From positions 1-64,000 of the forward strand of contig JBNGDI010000003.1 in NCBI GenBank assembly GCA_049975425.1: 64,000 bases of DNA, written 5' to 3'. The first letter of the stretch is position 1, and each line of letters opens with the position of its first letter. Positions 1 to 8,077 of the stretch are shown here, piece after piece. The translations under genes and the position numbers were made by a program. Below the pieces are notes generated by a model that saw only the letters and a program-made list of their open reading frames with translations, did no database searches and was not told where the DNA came from. The stretch comes from HyVt-105 sp049975425. GTDB lineage: Bacteria; Bacteroidota; Bacteroidia; Bacteroidales; VadinHA17.

Positions 1-526
1 TGATCGTGACTGTCAGTTCGGTATTGCCGGCATAACTCCACAGAATGTTCGCATCAGAGGTCTCCACATCGGCAACGTAATCGTCCAGTGTGATGGCGAC
101 AAAGCTGCTGCCCTCGGCAATGGTCTGGTCGGGGATATCACCCACCACCGGGGGGCCATTTATGGGTCCGACATATTCACTGTAAGCTTCCGTGCCGGGT
201 CCGTCTTTTCCGTCATCCGGAACTACTCCAAAACGGATATATTTGCTCTGATCTGCAGATGTCAGGGTATATGTCAGTGTAACAGCTCCGGCAATGGCTG
301 CTTCATTGGTACCTGAAAGATCATCAGCCCGGTACCACTGGTAGGTTGAGCCCGATTCAGGGTCGCCGTCATCATCGTTGTATTGATAATCAGCTGTAAG
401 ATTATCGCCAATGTTAATGTTTCCTGTTACAGTCACATCGGTAGCATACGGAAATGTCTGGGCCAGCAGATTCCCTCCGAAAGCCAGCAGAAAGGTAACT
501 GCCACGAATCTGAGTTGAATAGTCAT
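1..526 (-). CDS. Secreted Ig-like/cadherin-like repeat protein, 5' part only
   Basis: The gene starts with ATG at 526 and runs off the left edge, so only the first 175 codons are seen. Residues 1-23 form a Sec signal peptide (MTIQLRF, then a hydrophobic core ending LLAQ). The next ~85 residues contain a G-D-N-L-T-A-D-Y motif and an STYQWYRAD strand, as in Ig-like repeats of large Bacteroidota surface proteins. A second repeat begins with PPVVGDIPDQTIAEG, the usual start of a cadherin/Ig-like module. It lies 37 bp downstream of the propeller-like lipoprotein gene on the same strand and is probably the last known member of that operon. A large adhesin or type IX-secreted protein is likely, but its C-terminus is outside the window. 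Confidence 0.8.
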   Translation of the reverse strand, partial: MTIQLRFVAVTFLLAFGGNLLAQTFPYATDVTVTGNINIGDNLTADYQYNDDDGDPESGSTYQWYRADDLSGTNEAAIAGAVTLTYTLTSADQSKYIRFGVVPDDGKDGPGTEAYSEYVGPINGPPVVGDIPDQTIAEGSSFVAITLDDYVADVETSDANILWSYAGNTELTVTI

Positions 527-563
527 TATGGAAGAGTAAGGGGGTTGTCAACATGGTACTCAT

Positions 564-1802
564 TTAAAGAAGCAGGGTTAAAAGTCCAAGCACAGAGCCA
601 TTCACGAACTGATTGTTAAACAGGATGAATAATTCAGAGTCTGAATACAAATCCATAGCCAGTGTCTCCTGCCGGGAATCAGTACCCCACTGCCAGGTAC
701 GTAATTTTTCACCATCTTTTCCCAGCTGCATAAGAAAAATATTTTCTTCACCGGTATTACCGGAGCTACCTGTCAGGAAAAGTTTCTCTCCATAGGGTTT
801 AAGGCTTACCATAACGGATGATTCACCCACCGCATATTCCTTCTGGAAAATCATGGTACTGTATATATCGAAACCGAACCGGTAAAGAAGTATGCTGGAG
901 TGTGTATTGTAGGTAATGTTTCCGGCAAGAAAAAATCCGTCGTTTACCACGATAATCTCCAATCCGTTTTCCTTTTCCATTCCTCCCAGTATACGGTTTA
1001 CCGGGCCTTTTCCCATGCTATTGGTTTTTACGAGGAAAAAATTGTCATCAGCCTGACCGGTCAATGACTGCCGGGTTGTACCCAGAATCAGCAGGCTGCC
1101 ATCACTCAGTTCCTCCACATCGTTTGCAGAATCGTCTCCCTGATATCCTAATGATTCACTCCACAGGCTGTCACCCAGTGCATTCAGCTTCAACAACCAT
1201 ACATCACGGGCCCTGTTCCCTTCTCCATCCATCACCATGCCATTTGCATCATTACTGCCGGCAATAATAAAACCCCGGTCAGCGGTTTGTTCAATATCAT
1301 GGCCGATCTGGTTTCCGGGTCCACCTATCTGCTTTTGCCAGAATAATGTCCCTGTTTCATTGATAAGCGAAACGGTAATATCCTGATGAATCTGCCCCAG
1401 AGCATTCGTATCGCTCACCATGCCAAGAACCACCGCCGCTCCACCTGAGAGACTTTTCACTCTGACAGCTCTGTGATCCAATCCCAGTTCCATTACCCGG
1501 GTCCACTTCACCAGCCCGGAGGGTGTCACTCTGGTAATCACCAGATCGTTTGACTCCAGAACGGAAGCAGGGGAACCGGCCCGCCTCTGCGATCCGGCAA
1601 TCAATACATCTTTCCCGGAGATACAAAGGATATCCGCCCCCGTATCCATTTCCTCCAAGCCAAGGAACAAAATGGATTCACCGGAATCAGGATTCCCAAA
1701 GTAAGCCTTTTCGCATCCGGCAAAAACCACTATCCATAAGCTCCACAGGATCATTAACCATTTTCGGAAGGAAAGTAAATTTATAGGAGAATAAAGGATC
1801 AT
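564..1802 (-). CDS. Lipoprotein with beta-propeller-like repeats
   Basis: This 412-residue protein has a lipoprotein signal ending in FAGC (Cys30), so it should be lipidated and membrane-anchored. The body is built of ~50-residue repeats with strand patterns such as W-L-L-K-L-N-A-L-G-D-S-L-W, F-F-L-V-K-T-N and G-F-I-I-A-G-S. These resemble the SBBP/propeller repeats of Bacteroidota secreted proteins and suggest a single six- to eight-bladed propeller. No catalytic motif is visible. The start overlaps the end of the upstream barrel gene by 4 bp, so the two are translationally linked. A shorter start at 1754 would remove the basic residues before the hydrophobic stretch. A role in ligand binding or scaffolding is inference. 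Confidence 0.75.
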   Translation of the reverse strand: MILYSPINLLSFRKWLMILWSLWIVVFAGCEKAYFGNPDSGESILFLGLEEMDTGADILCISGKDVLIAGSQRRAGSPASVLESNDLVITRVTPSGLVKWTRVMELGLDHRAVRVKSLSGGAAVVLGMVSDTNALGQIHQDITVSLINETGTLFWQKQIGGPGNQIGHDIEQTADRGFIIAGSNDANGMVMDGEGNRARDVWLLKLNALGDSLWSESLGYQGDDSANDVEELSDGSLLILGTTRQSLTGQADDNFFLVKTNSMGKGPVNRILGGMEKENGLEIIVVNDGFFLAGNITYNTHSSILLYRFGFDIYSTMIFQKEYAVGESSVMVSLKPYGEKLFLTGSSGNTGEENIFLMQLGKDGEKLRTWQWGTDSRQETLAMDLYSDSELFILFNNQFVNGSVLGLLTLLL

Positions 1803-2869
1803 CTGGGTCTGATTTTGTTAAAATACAATCGGTATCCAATCAATACGGAAGCCTGGGTTAATTTGAACCGGTTATTATCGTACAGGTAGTTCCACAACAT
1901 GTTATTGTTAAACGAACCGGTTAATTCTTCAGTGGAAATACTCTCGGGGGCCTTGATAAAATTGGAGATCCCCTGAATATACCTGAGTTCTATAAAAAAA
2001 CAGCTTTTTTTCTGCCTGATTTTTACTCCGCCCCCCATCAGTGCAGCCGATGCCAATGTATACCTGTCATGGGTCACATCCATATCCGTTTCCTGAAAAC
2101 GGGATCCTTCCGATGAATAAAGATCAATGCCTGCCGTTGCTTTTATTCTGTATGAAATATGGCTTCCGAACACAATGTAAGGCTGTACCTTTTTCTGGCT
2201 GAAATGATATGAAAAATATAACGGGAAATCCACGGCGGTATAATTTTCTTTATAGGAAAGGTCGGCAGTTTCATTACCCAGATCCATGGTTCGTTCATTC
2301 CTGATCAGGGTGCTGCCAAACATTACATCCAGAGACAGATCCATATGCCGGGAAAGGAAAAGGTGCACACTGATTCCTGTACGGTAAGAGAATGACTCAT
2401 AGGGATAACTGTCTTCCAGGAGCATATTCTGTGAATAGACTGAAGATTGATTCAGGAAGGTTGGGAAGGGATAATGCGTTCCAGCCTGAAGCCCGATACT
2501 CATATATCTTTTATTTTCAAAAGACTCAAAAAGCGAAACAAACCTGGGGGAATCTGTTGAATCGGGGATAAAATCCGGGAAGGTACGTATGAAATGATGC
2601 ATGGTTTTATGAGCCTCGTCCATGGCATCGTCAAAATAATATGCCAGTATCATGAGTTTATATGCCCTGATCTTTTGTTCTCTTGTAAATCCTTCCTCCA
2701 TACAGGGGAACAAAAGGCCGGGTAATCGTTCCACCAGACCCTGGGCAAACAGATCCTCTGCCGTCTGCAGTTTTTCCTCACAACTCTGAGCATACAATGA
2801 TTCGCTGAAAGTATGGTTCAGTAAAGCAAGAAATGCCATCAGGCCATATATCCGGATTATTTTGATCAT
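1799..2869 (-). CDS. Outer-membrane beta-barrel protein with helical N-terminal domain
   Basis: The 356-residue product has a Sec signal peptide (cleavage near LYAQ-S27). A ~90-residue helical, TPR-like region follows, with Cys pairs around CEEK and PCMEE. From about residue 115 the sequence alternates hydrophobic and polar residues (YMSIGLQAG, ISVHLFLSRHMDLSLDVMFG, FPLYFSYHF) and ends in an aromatic-rich strand (VLIGYRLYFNKIRPR). This pattern fits an eight- to ten-stranded outer-membrane barrel of the PF13568 type. The gene begins 7 bp after the stop of the STAND NTPase gene and overlaps the lipoprotein gene by 4 bp, so it is in the same operon. Function beyond outer-membrane localisation is not known. 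Confidence 0.8.
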   Translation of the reverse strand: MIKIIRIYGLMAFLALLNHTFSESLYAQSCEEKLQTAEDLFAQGLVERLPGLLFPCMEEGFTREQKIRAYKLMILAYYFDDAMDEAHKTMHHFIRTFPDFIPDSTDSPRFVSLFESFENKRYMSIGLQAGTHYPFPTFLNQSSVYSQNMLLEDSYPYESFSYRTGISVHLFLSRHMDLSLDVMFGSTLIRNERTMDLGNETADLSYKENYTAVDFPLYFSYHFSQKKVQPYIVFGSHISYRIKATAGIDLYSSEGSRFQETDMDVTHDRYTLASAALMGGGVKIRQKKSCFFIELRYIQGISNFIKAPESISTEELTGSFNNNMLWNYLYDNNRFKLTQASVLIGYRLYFNKIRPR

Positions 2870-2876
2870 TTTTTAT

Positions 2877-5800
2877 TCATTGGGTTTGCATATTGCCCCC
2901 AAGGGAAGGACAGGTTAATTCATATTCAATGGTAGTTCCAATAAAGCTTGCCCATTCGTCCCGGGTAAGATTTCTGCTCAGTGCATTACAAAACCTGTCA
3001 GCAAGCTCTTCCAGGTTAATGGGAGAAGCAATAATCTCAGAAGTTTCCGAATTGCACCACAGAAGCTGATCACTGTTCGGGACAAAAGCCAGCGAAAGCA
3101 CAAAACCCCTTTCGCCCCGGATCATGATCTTTTCATCGTTCCAGTACCCGGTTCTCATCACGATAATGGATCCGTCCATACTGGCCGAAGCTACCCGGTT
3201 ACCTTCGGTATTAAATGCAATATCCAGGACTCGTGCATTATGGTTTTTAACCTGAGCAATCCCTCTGCCAGACGGAAAGTCCAGTATGTAGACCATCCCA
3301 TTCAGATCGCCCACACAAAGAATATTCCCGTTTTTCCCAAATTCCAGCGAATAAAAGGAATTCATCCGGTCTTCAAAAAGCACAACAGGTTCGGAATCTG
3401 CATCACCCTCCATTTCCCAACGAAGCAGCTTCCCATCCCTGGTACAACCGGCAAGATACCTGGAATCCCCGGAAAATTCCACATCAAGTATGATTCCGTA
3501 TGGATTGTTAAGTTCTGTATAATTGCCTGTAAGGATGTTCCATATTCTCAGTTTCCTGTCGGTTCCCGTTGAAATGATACGGTTATTGTCGGGATTAAAT
3601 ATCAACGATTTAATACTGCCCTCATGGCCCGGTAACTCGATCACAATGCTGCTGCCCGATTTCAGATTCTGCACATGGATATGTCCCTGGAATGTGGCTG
3701 CAGCAAGCCACATTCCATCTCCGCTTACTGCAACCAGCTCATATATACTCGACCGGTTCATCAGCAATCTGGGAGAAGTTCCCGGAACATTTACATTCCA
3801 TTCGTACACTTTCCCATCGCTGCCGGCACTGTATAAAAAGGGAGTTCCCATTCTCAGGAACAGATCGTTCACCGGTTTTTGATGCAGGCCGAATATTCTT
3901 TCCACGGGTACATCCAGTAATTCCAGTGCATCTATCATGGCTGAATGCATGCCGGGATCCCAGTCCACACCCCCTGCTCTCTCCCTGAAAAGATATGCCT
4001 GATATACCAGAAGGCTTCTCAGCTCTTTGTTTTCCGATTGCAAAGAGGCTCTGATCAAATCTTCAGAAGCTTTTTCAAAATCCTCCGGCGCGTTCTTTTC
4101 AATATATACCCCATCAGTAACACCTGATTCCAGTGTTTTCTCAGAGTCCACCTTCCTTGTTTCCACAGCCGGAATAATCTTGGTATCAGAAGTCTCACCT
4201 GTCACGGGTGGAGGAACAGACCGTTCCTGCCTGTCAATCTGTACCGGAGGTGAACTCATCGCCCGGGAATCCGAATCTTCTGTTTGAGATTCTTCAGGAA
4301 TAATATTTTCACTGGACAGGGCAGGTTCGGTACCTGCGATATTACCCGATCGGGCCGGACTCTGCAAATGATTCTCTGTGCGGGCCGGGTCCGGTTCATC
4401 CGTTGGGTTTACTCCGGATAAAACCATAATAACCAGGGCAATAACAAGCACAATGCTACCTGTTATCAGATAAGGTGTTTTTATCCTGGGAAAACTAATT
4501 TTACCCCTTCTGCTTTTATGCTCTTTTTCTTTTTCTGCTGCACGTGCACTAAGGTCAAGAAATATCATGGCCCGCTGAAAAGCAGGATTAAAACGTCTTG
4601 CCCAGGCAAAGACCGGTTTATTCCTGTTTCTCCATTCCTGCATTAACGCCAGATCCAGGCCTGTCAACAACCCACCCCTTCCCTGCTGATAGAGTTCTGA
4701 AGCCCTGCTCAGTTTCAAATATGACTGGATCGATTCCGTTTCCTCTTTCAGCCAATCCCCATAGCGATCCCAGAGAGAGAAAATAAGTACATGAGACAAT
4801 GATACCCTGGTGGTATCCAGCCATTCCCTCTCCTCTGAAAATGTAAAAATCCGGGGACGAATTTCGGCAAAGGCACCGATTACATCCATAACTATCCCGG
4901 CAGGAACATCTGCAATACCCGCCAGTTCCTTAATGGTCATTTCCGCCAGGCAATAACCGCCTTTATGGTTGCAAACGAACAGTGACCTGAAAATTTTTTC
5001 ACATACTGCCCTCTTCTTTGGATTCAGGCTCAGATATTTTGCATTCAACTCAATGGAAAGCAATGTCGCAAGCTCTTCCTCCAATGAAAGATGCTCTATC
5101 AGGTTATCTCTTTTTAACTCACCGCTTTTACCGGACAGAAACCTGAAGGCATACTGCAACAGTGGCAGGGGGTGTTTTTTATCTTTCCATTTCCTGACCA
5201 GCTCACCCATTTGAGATTCATCCAGCCCCAGGTCGCCCAGTCTGTTCATAGCCTGAACAATTCGGAATAATTGTTCGTGAGTCACTTTTCTGAGCAAATA
5301 AGAATTCTGTATTACCAGTTCACCCAGCTGACTGACTTCCTGCAGGCTACTGATGTGATTGGAATCGAGTACCAGAAGCAAAAGGATATTTTGCCTGTTA
5401 TTTGTGATCAGTTCCAGAAGAGCATTCAGAAAATGGATCCTTTCCCGTTCCGCTTCCGCAGAAGATCGGTTCCCGTCACAACAATAAACCTCTTCAAAAT
5501 GATCAAACACAAAAAGGATCTTTTCATCCGGCTGAATAATCCTGTCAAGAATATTCAGAAACCCGGAAGGGAATCCGCGAAGGATTTTGAGAATGCCTTC
5601 TTTTTCCAGATCGGCTGTTTCCCTGTGTTGTCTCTGCAAAAATTCCCGCAGTGCATCCGCCAGTCTTTCAAAAGGCTCTCTCATGCTCTCTAGAACGATC
5701 GGCACCACTTTCACGTTCCCGAAAAGATTTTCCATGTTCTGAAGGATGCCGCAATGAACCAGGGATGATTTTCCGGCAGCTGTTTCACCCAGAAGGGTTA

Positions 5801-6065
5801 AAAAATTTCCTGATACCATCTTTTTACGAAGGATGGAAATATCTTCATCCCTTCCGAAAAAAAAATCTTTATCTTCCGAATGGTAGTGCCGGAATCCCGG
5901 CAACAACAGTCTTGCTTTATTTTCATTACCAGCCACCATATCCAGGCTATTTCCCCTTTTCTTCCCCAGCGGACAGTTAAAAAAATGATCAATTACGAGG
6001 TATATATTTCCTTCCGGAAACCTTTCCTGAATTTTTAAATTCAGGAAAATCCGGGGAAATACCAT
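2877..6065 (-). CDS. Membrane-anchored STAND NTPase with C-terminal WD40 repeats
   Basis: This 1062-residue protein begins with an nSTAND1-type module. PGFRHYHSEDKDFFFGRDEDI precedes the Walker A motif GETAAGKSS, and a Walker B-like LFVFDHFEE lies near residues 196-206. A winged-helix/effector-coupling region follows. One transmembrane helix is predicted at about residues 530-551, preceded by a basic patch (KSRRGKISFPRIK). Next come a Pro/Ser/Glu-rich linker and WD40 repeats from about residue 728 to 1010 (SAGSDGKVYEWNV, STGTDRKLRIWN). The end (SRNLTRDEW...TCPSLGG) is typical of STAND-WD40 proteins. ATG 6065 gives a 42-residue N-terminal extension; Met43 (5939), preceded by a GGGGAA run, is a credible alternative. 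STAND proteins act as ATP-dependent signalling switches; the signal here is unknown. Confidence 0.88.
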   Translation of the reverse strand: MVFPRIFLNLKIQERFPEGNIYLVIDHFFNCPLGKKRGNSLDMVAGNENKARLLLPGFRHYHSEDKDFFFGRDEDISILRKKMVSGNFLTLLGETAAGKSSLVHCGILQNMENLFGNVKVVPIVLESMREPFERLADALREFLQRQHRETADLEKEGILKILRGFPSGFLNILDRIIQPDEKILFVFDHFEEVYCCDGNRSSAEAERERIHFLNALLELITNNRQNILLLLVLDSNHISSLQEVSQLGELVIQNSYLLRKVTHEQLFRIVQAMNRLGDLGLDESQMGELVRKWKDKKHPLPLLQYAFRFLSGKSGELKRDNLIEHLSLEEELATLLSIELNAKYLSLNPKKRAVCEKIFRSLFVCNHKGGYCLAEMTIKELAGIADVPAGIVMDVIGAFAEIRPRIFTFSEEREWLDTTRVSLSHVLIFSLWDRYGDWLKEETESIQSYLKLSRASELYQQGRGGLLTGLDLALMQEWRNRNKPVFAWARRFNPAFQRAMIFLDLSARAAEKEKEHKSRRGKISFPRIKTPYLITGSIVLVIALVIMVLSGVNPTDEPDPARTENHLQSPARSGNIAGTEPALSSENIIPEESQTEDSDSRAMSSPPVQIDRQERSVPPPVTGETSDTKIIPAVETRKVDSEKTLESGVTDGVYIEKNAPEDFEKASEDLIRASLQSENKELRSLLVYQAYLFRERAGGVDWDPGMHSAMIDALELLDVPVERIFGLHQKPVNDLFLRMGTPFLYSAGSDGKVYEWNVNVPGTSPRLLMNRSSIYELVAVSGDGMWLAAATFQGHIHVQNLKSGSSIVIELPGHEGSIKSLIFNPDNNRIISTGTDRKLRIWNILTGNYTELNNPYGIILDVEFSGDSRYLAGCTRDGKLLRWEMEGDADSEPVVLFEDRMNSFYSLEFGKNGNILCVGDLNGMVYILDFPSGRGIAQVKNHNARVLDIAFNTEGNRVASASMDGSIIVMRTGYWNDEKIMIRGERGFVLSLAFVPNSDQLLWCNSETSEIIASPINLEELADRFCNALSRNLTRDEWASFIGTTIEYELTCPSLGGNMQTQ

Positions 6066-6118
6066 TTCTTATGTAATAGTCAGATTTTCTTTACAAAAAA
6101 ACGTGCTGGTCCCTATAA

Positions 6119-6126
6119 CAAATTTA
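6119..6126 (-). promoter_or_regulatory. -7 box of the STAND operon promoter
   Basis: The minus strand reads TAAATTTG, an exact match to the Bacteroidota -7 consensus TAnnTTTG, about 55 bp upstream of the STAND start codon at 6065. No clear -33 TTTG is present at the expected distance, so the call rests on one box. A transcript starting near 6112 would have a leader of about 47 nt. Confidence 0.45.
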
Positions 6127-6358
6127 ATCGAAATAAGTGAACACAGGTATAATTCACTGATTAATTTAAAAAGTCTTTTGATCAAACCCTGTTCCCTCTG
6201 TTATCAATGGAATGTTTTTATCGATTAAGAAATTATAACCTCCCGGATGCTACCGGGTACCTGAACCGGAAAGAATTCTGAAGTTGCATGTTAAAATTGG
6301 AGATATTCTATTAATTTAGTTCCATTATTAAATTAGTAAACCTGCATTTGCTGCTCTG

Positions 6359-7519
6359 ATGGTACAAACGGTTCTTTTTGCCGCAGGTGATGCACCGACA
6401 TTATATCCTTTCACCGTTAACAAACCGGGGGCACTGGTCCCTGTTATGAACCGAAGCCTGATGGAATACGTTCTGGATCAGCTGGCGCCTTTTTCCACCG
6501 AATGGATAGTAATCGTGGGTCATGACGATTCACAGATCACAGAAGCCATGGGATCTGCCTTCAAGAAAAAACCCATCAAATTTCTGAAACTGGACCAGCC
6601 CTGGGACTGGTACGATGCCCTGCTGGCTATACGACCCCACATAAAAGGGCACTTTCTCTTCGTACCCCTGGAGCTGATTCCTGCGCGAGACGATCTGAAA
6701 AACCTCATGTCGTATAACCCGGGAATGCTGACATACGATCCGAAAATCACGGGAAGTGATGAAACGCACGTATTGTATGTTGACGGTGGGCAGCCACATG
6801 AAATCATTTATCCCGGGGGGATTCGTCCATCAATATTTTTCTTTACACATTCGCTGCTACGTTCCTTAACTGCACATAAAGGCCCGTTTCAGGCTTTTCT
6901 GTACGATTACATGCTGGAACACAAAGCCCGGATCATCTGTTCAGGACATTGTTTACCGGTAAGGTATGCCTGGGACCTTCTGGCCATTCATGAAATACTG
7001 CTTCGCGATAAAAAAATGCGGATCAGGGGAACGGTGGAACAGGGGGTAACCCTGAAGGGGAATGTGTGGGTGGGCGCCGGAACGCTGATCAAAACGGGCA
7101 CCTACATCGAAGGTCCGGTCATTATCGGCAACGATTGCGTGGTGGGTCCGAACAGTTATATCCGTGGATCTACCTGCATTGGCAACCGGTGCCGCGTGGG
7201 AAACGCAGTGGAAATAAAAAATTCGGTTATCGGCCACAACACCCACATTTCTCATTTGAGCTATCTGGGCGACAGTATCATCGGAAACCATGTAAATATA
7301 GGTGCAGGAAACATCAGCGCCAACCTGCGTCATGATGGCAAAACCATCATTACACCCCTTAATGGAGCAAAAATCAATACCGCAAGGAAAAAACTGGGCG
7401 TAATGATCGGAGATGAGGTCCATACGGGAATAAACAATTCTTTTTATCCGGCAACAAAAATATGGCCCCGTGTAGATACGCTGCCCGGACAGGTGGTTTC
7501 CCGCGATCTGACCGGTTAA
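6359..7519 (+). CDS. GlmU-like protein with degenerate nucleotidyltransferase domain and left-handed beta-helix
   Basis: The 386-residue protein has an N-terminal nucleotidyltransferase-like domain (about 1-215) and a C-terminal hexapeptide beta-helix (about 225-386). The helix carries IGAGNISANLRHDGK and RKKLGVMIGDEVHTGIN, like the acetyltransferase half of archaeal-type GlmU/ST0452 proteins. In the N-terminal loop the usual G-x-G-T-R-L-x-P-x-T...P-K reads G-D-A-P-T-L-Y-P-F-T...P-G, so the catalytic Arg and the Lys are replaced. The protein may therefore keep only the acyltransferase half, or act on an unusual sugar phosphate. Its stop codon overlaps that of convergent pncA by 3-4 bp. A possible relation to the Bacteroidota GlmU-like family (NTP_transf_4) is noted but not settled. 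Confidence 0.75.
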   Translation: MVQTVLFAAGDAPTLYPFTVNKPGALVPVMNRSLMEYVLDQLAPFSTEWIVIVGHDDSQITEAMGSAFKKKPIKFLKLDQPWDWYDALLAIRPHIKGHFLFVPLELIPARDDLKNLMSYNPGMLTYDPKITGSDETHVLYVDGGQPHEIIYPGGIRPSIFFFTHSLLRSLTAHKGPFQAFLYDYMLEHKARIICSGHCLPVRYAWDLLAIHEILLRDKKMRIRGTVEQGVTLKGNVWVGAGTLIKTGTYIEGPVIIGNDCVVGPNSYIRGSTCIGNRCRVGNAVEIKNSVIGHNTHISHLSYLGDSIIGNHVNIGAGNISANLRHDGKTIITPLNGAKINTARKKLGVMIGDEVHTGINNSFYPATKIWPRVDTLPGQVVSRDLTG

Positions 7520-8073
7520 TTACAGGTATCGTCGGGTATCTCGGAGCTGAGGATCAAATGGGCTCCCGCTTCCTCCATTTCTTTGAGGGCTTTTTCATGA
7601 TCGCCCGGTCTGGCATTGACTCCTTTCACGGCATCGGTCACCACAAAAGTGGAAAAACCGTAATCCAGGGCATCGAGTACGGTATTTTTCACGCAGTATT
7701 CTGTAGTCAATCCTGTGACAAATAACTGATCCACATTTTTCTGCCGTAAAAAAGCCCCCAGGTGAATGTTGGTTGCTTCAAAGGCCGAGTAGCCATCATC
7801 GCTGTCACGGGTCCCTTTCAGGAGTTCCAGATCGAACCGGGACCTGTCCAGGTCGGGATGGTAATCAGCTCCCGGGCTTTTTGCCACGCAATGGGACGGC
7901 CATTTTTCGAAATGAACGCTGTTTGCCGGATGCCAGTCGCGTGAAGTGATTACCAGATTGAATAACGGCATGATCCGGTTAATCACAGAAACTACCTGGT
8001 CACCTTCGGGGGCAGGCAATGCTCCGCCGGGACAAAAATCGTTCTGTACATCAACAATAAGCAGTGCTTTCAT
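7516..8073 (-). CDS. pncA: Nicotinamidase
   Basis: PncA hydrolyses nicotinamide to nicotinate and ammonia in the Preiss-Handler NAD salvage route. This 185-residue cytoplasmic protein shows the isochorismatase-family triad: Asp8 (VDVQNDF), Lys86 (LLKGT) and nucleophile Cys127 (TTEYCVKNT). The metal ligands are Asp46, His48 and His54 in DWHPANSVHF. Length is normal for the family. It lies 4 bp downstream of pncB on the same strand, so the two consecutive salvage enzymes are probably co-transcribed. The 3' end meets the end of the convergent GlmU-like gene at a shared TTAA. I see nothing unusual in the active site. Confidence 0.95.
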   Translation of the reverse strand: MKALLIVDVQNDFCPGGALPAPEGDQVVSVINRIMPLFNLVITSRDWHPANSVHFEKWPSHCVAKSPGADYHPDLDRSRFDLELLKGTRDSDDGYSAFEATNIHLGAFLRQKNVDQLFVTGLTTEYCVKNTVLDALDYGFSTFVVTDAVKGVNARPGDHEKALKEMEEAGAHLILSSEIPDDTCN

Positions 8074-8077
8074 GATT

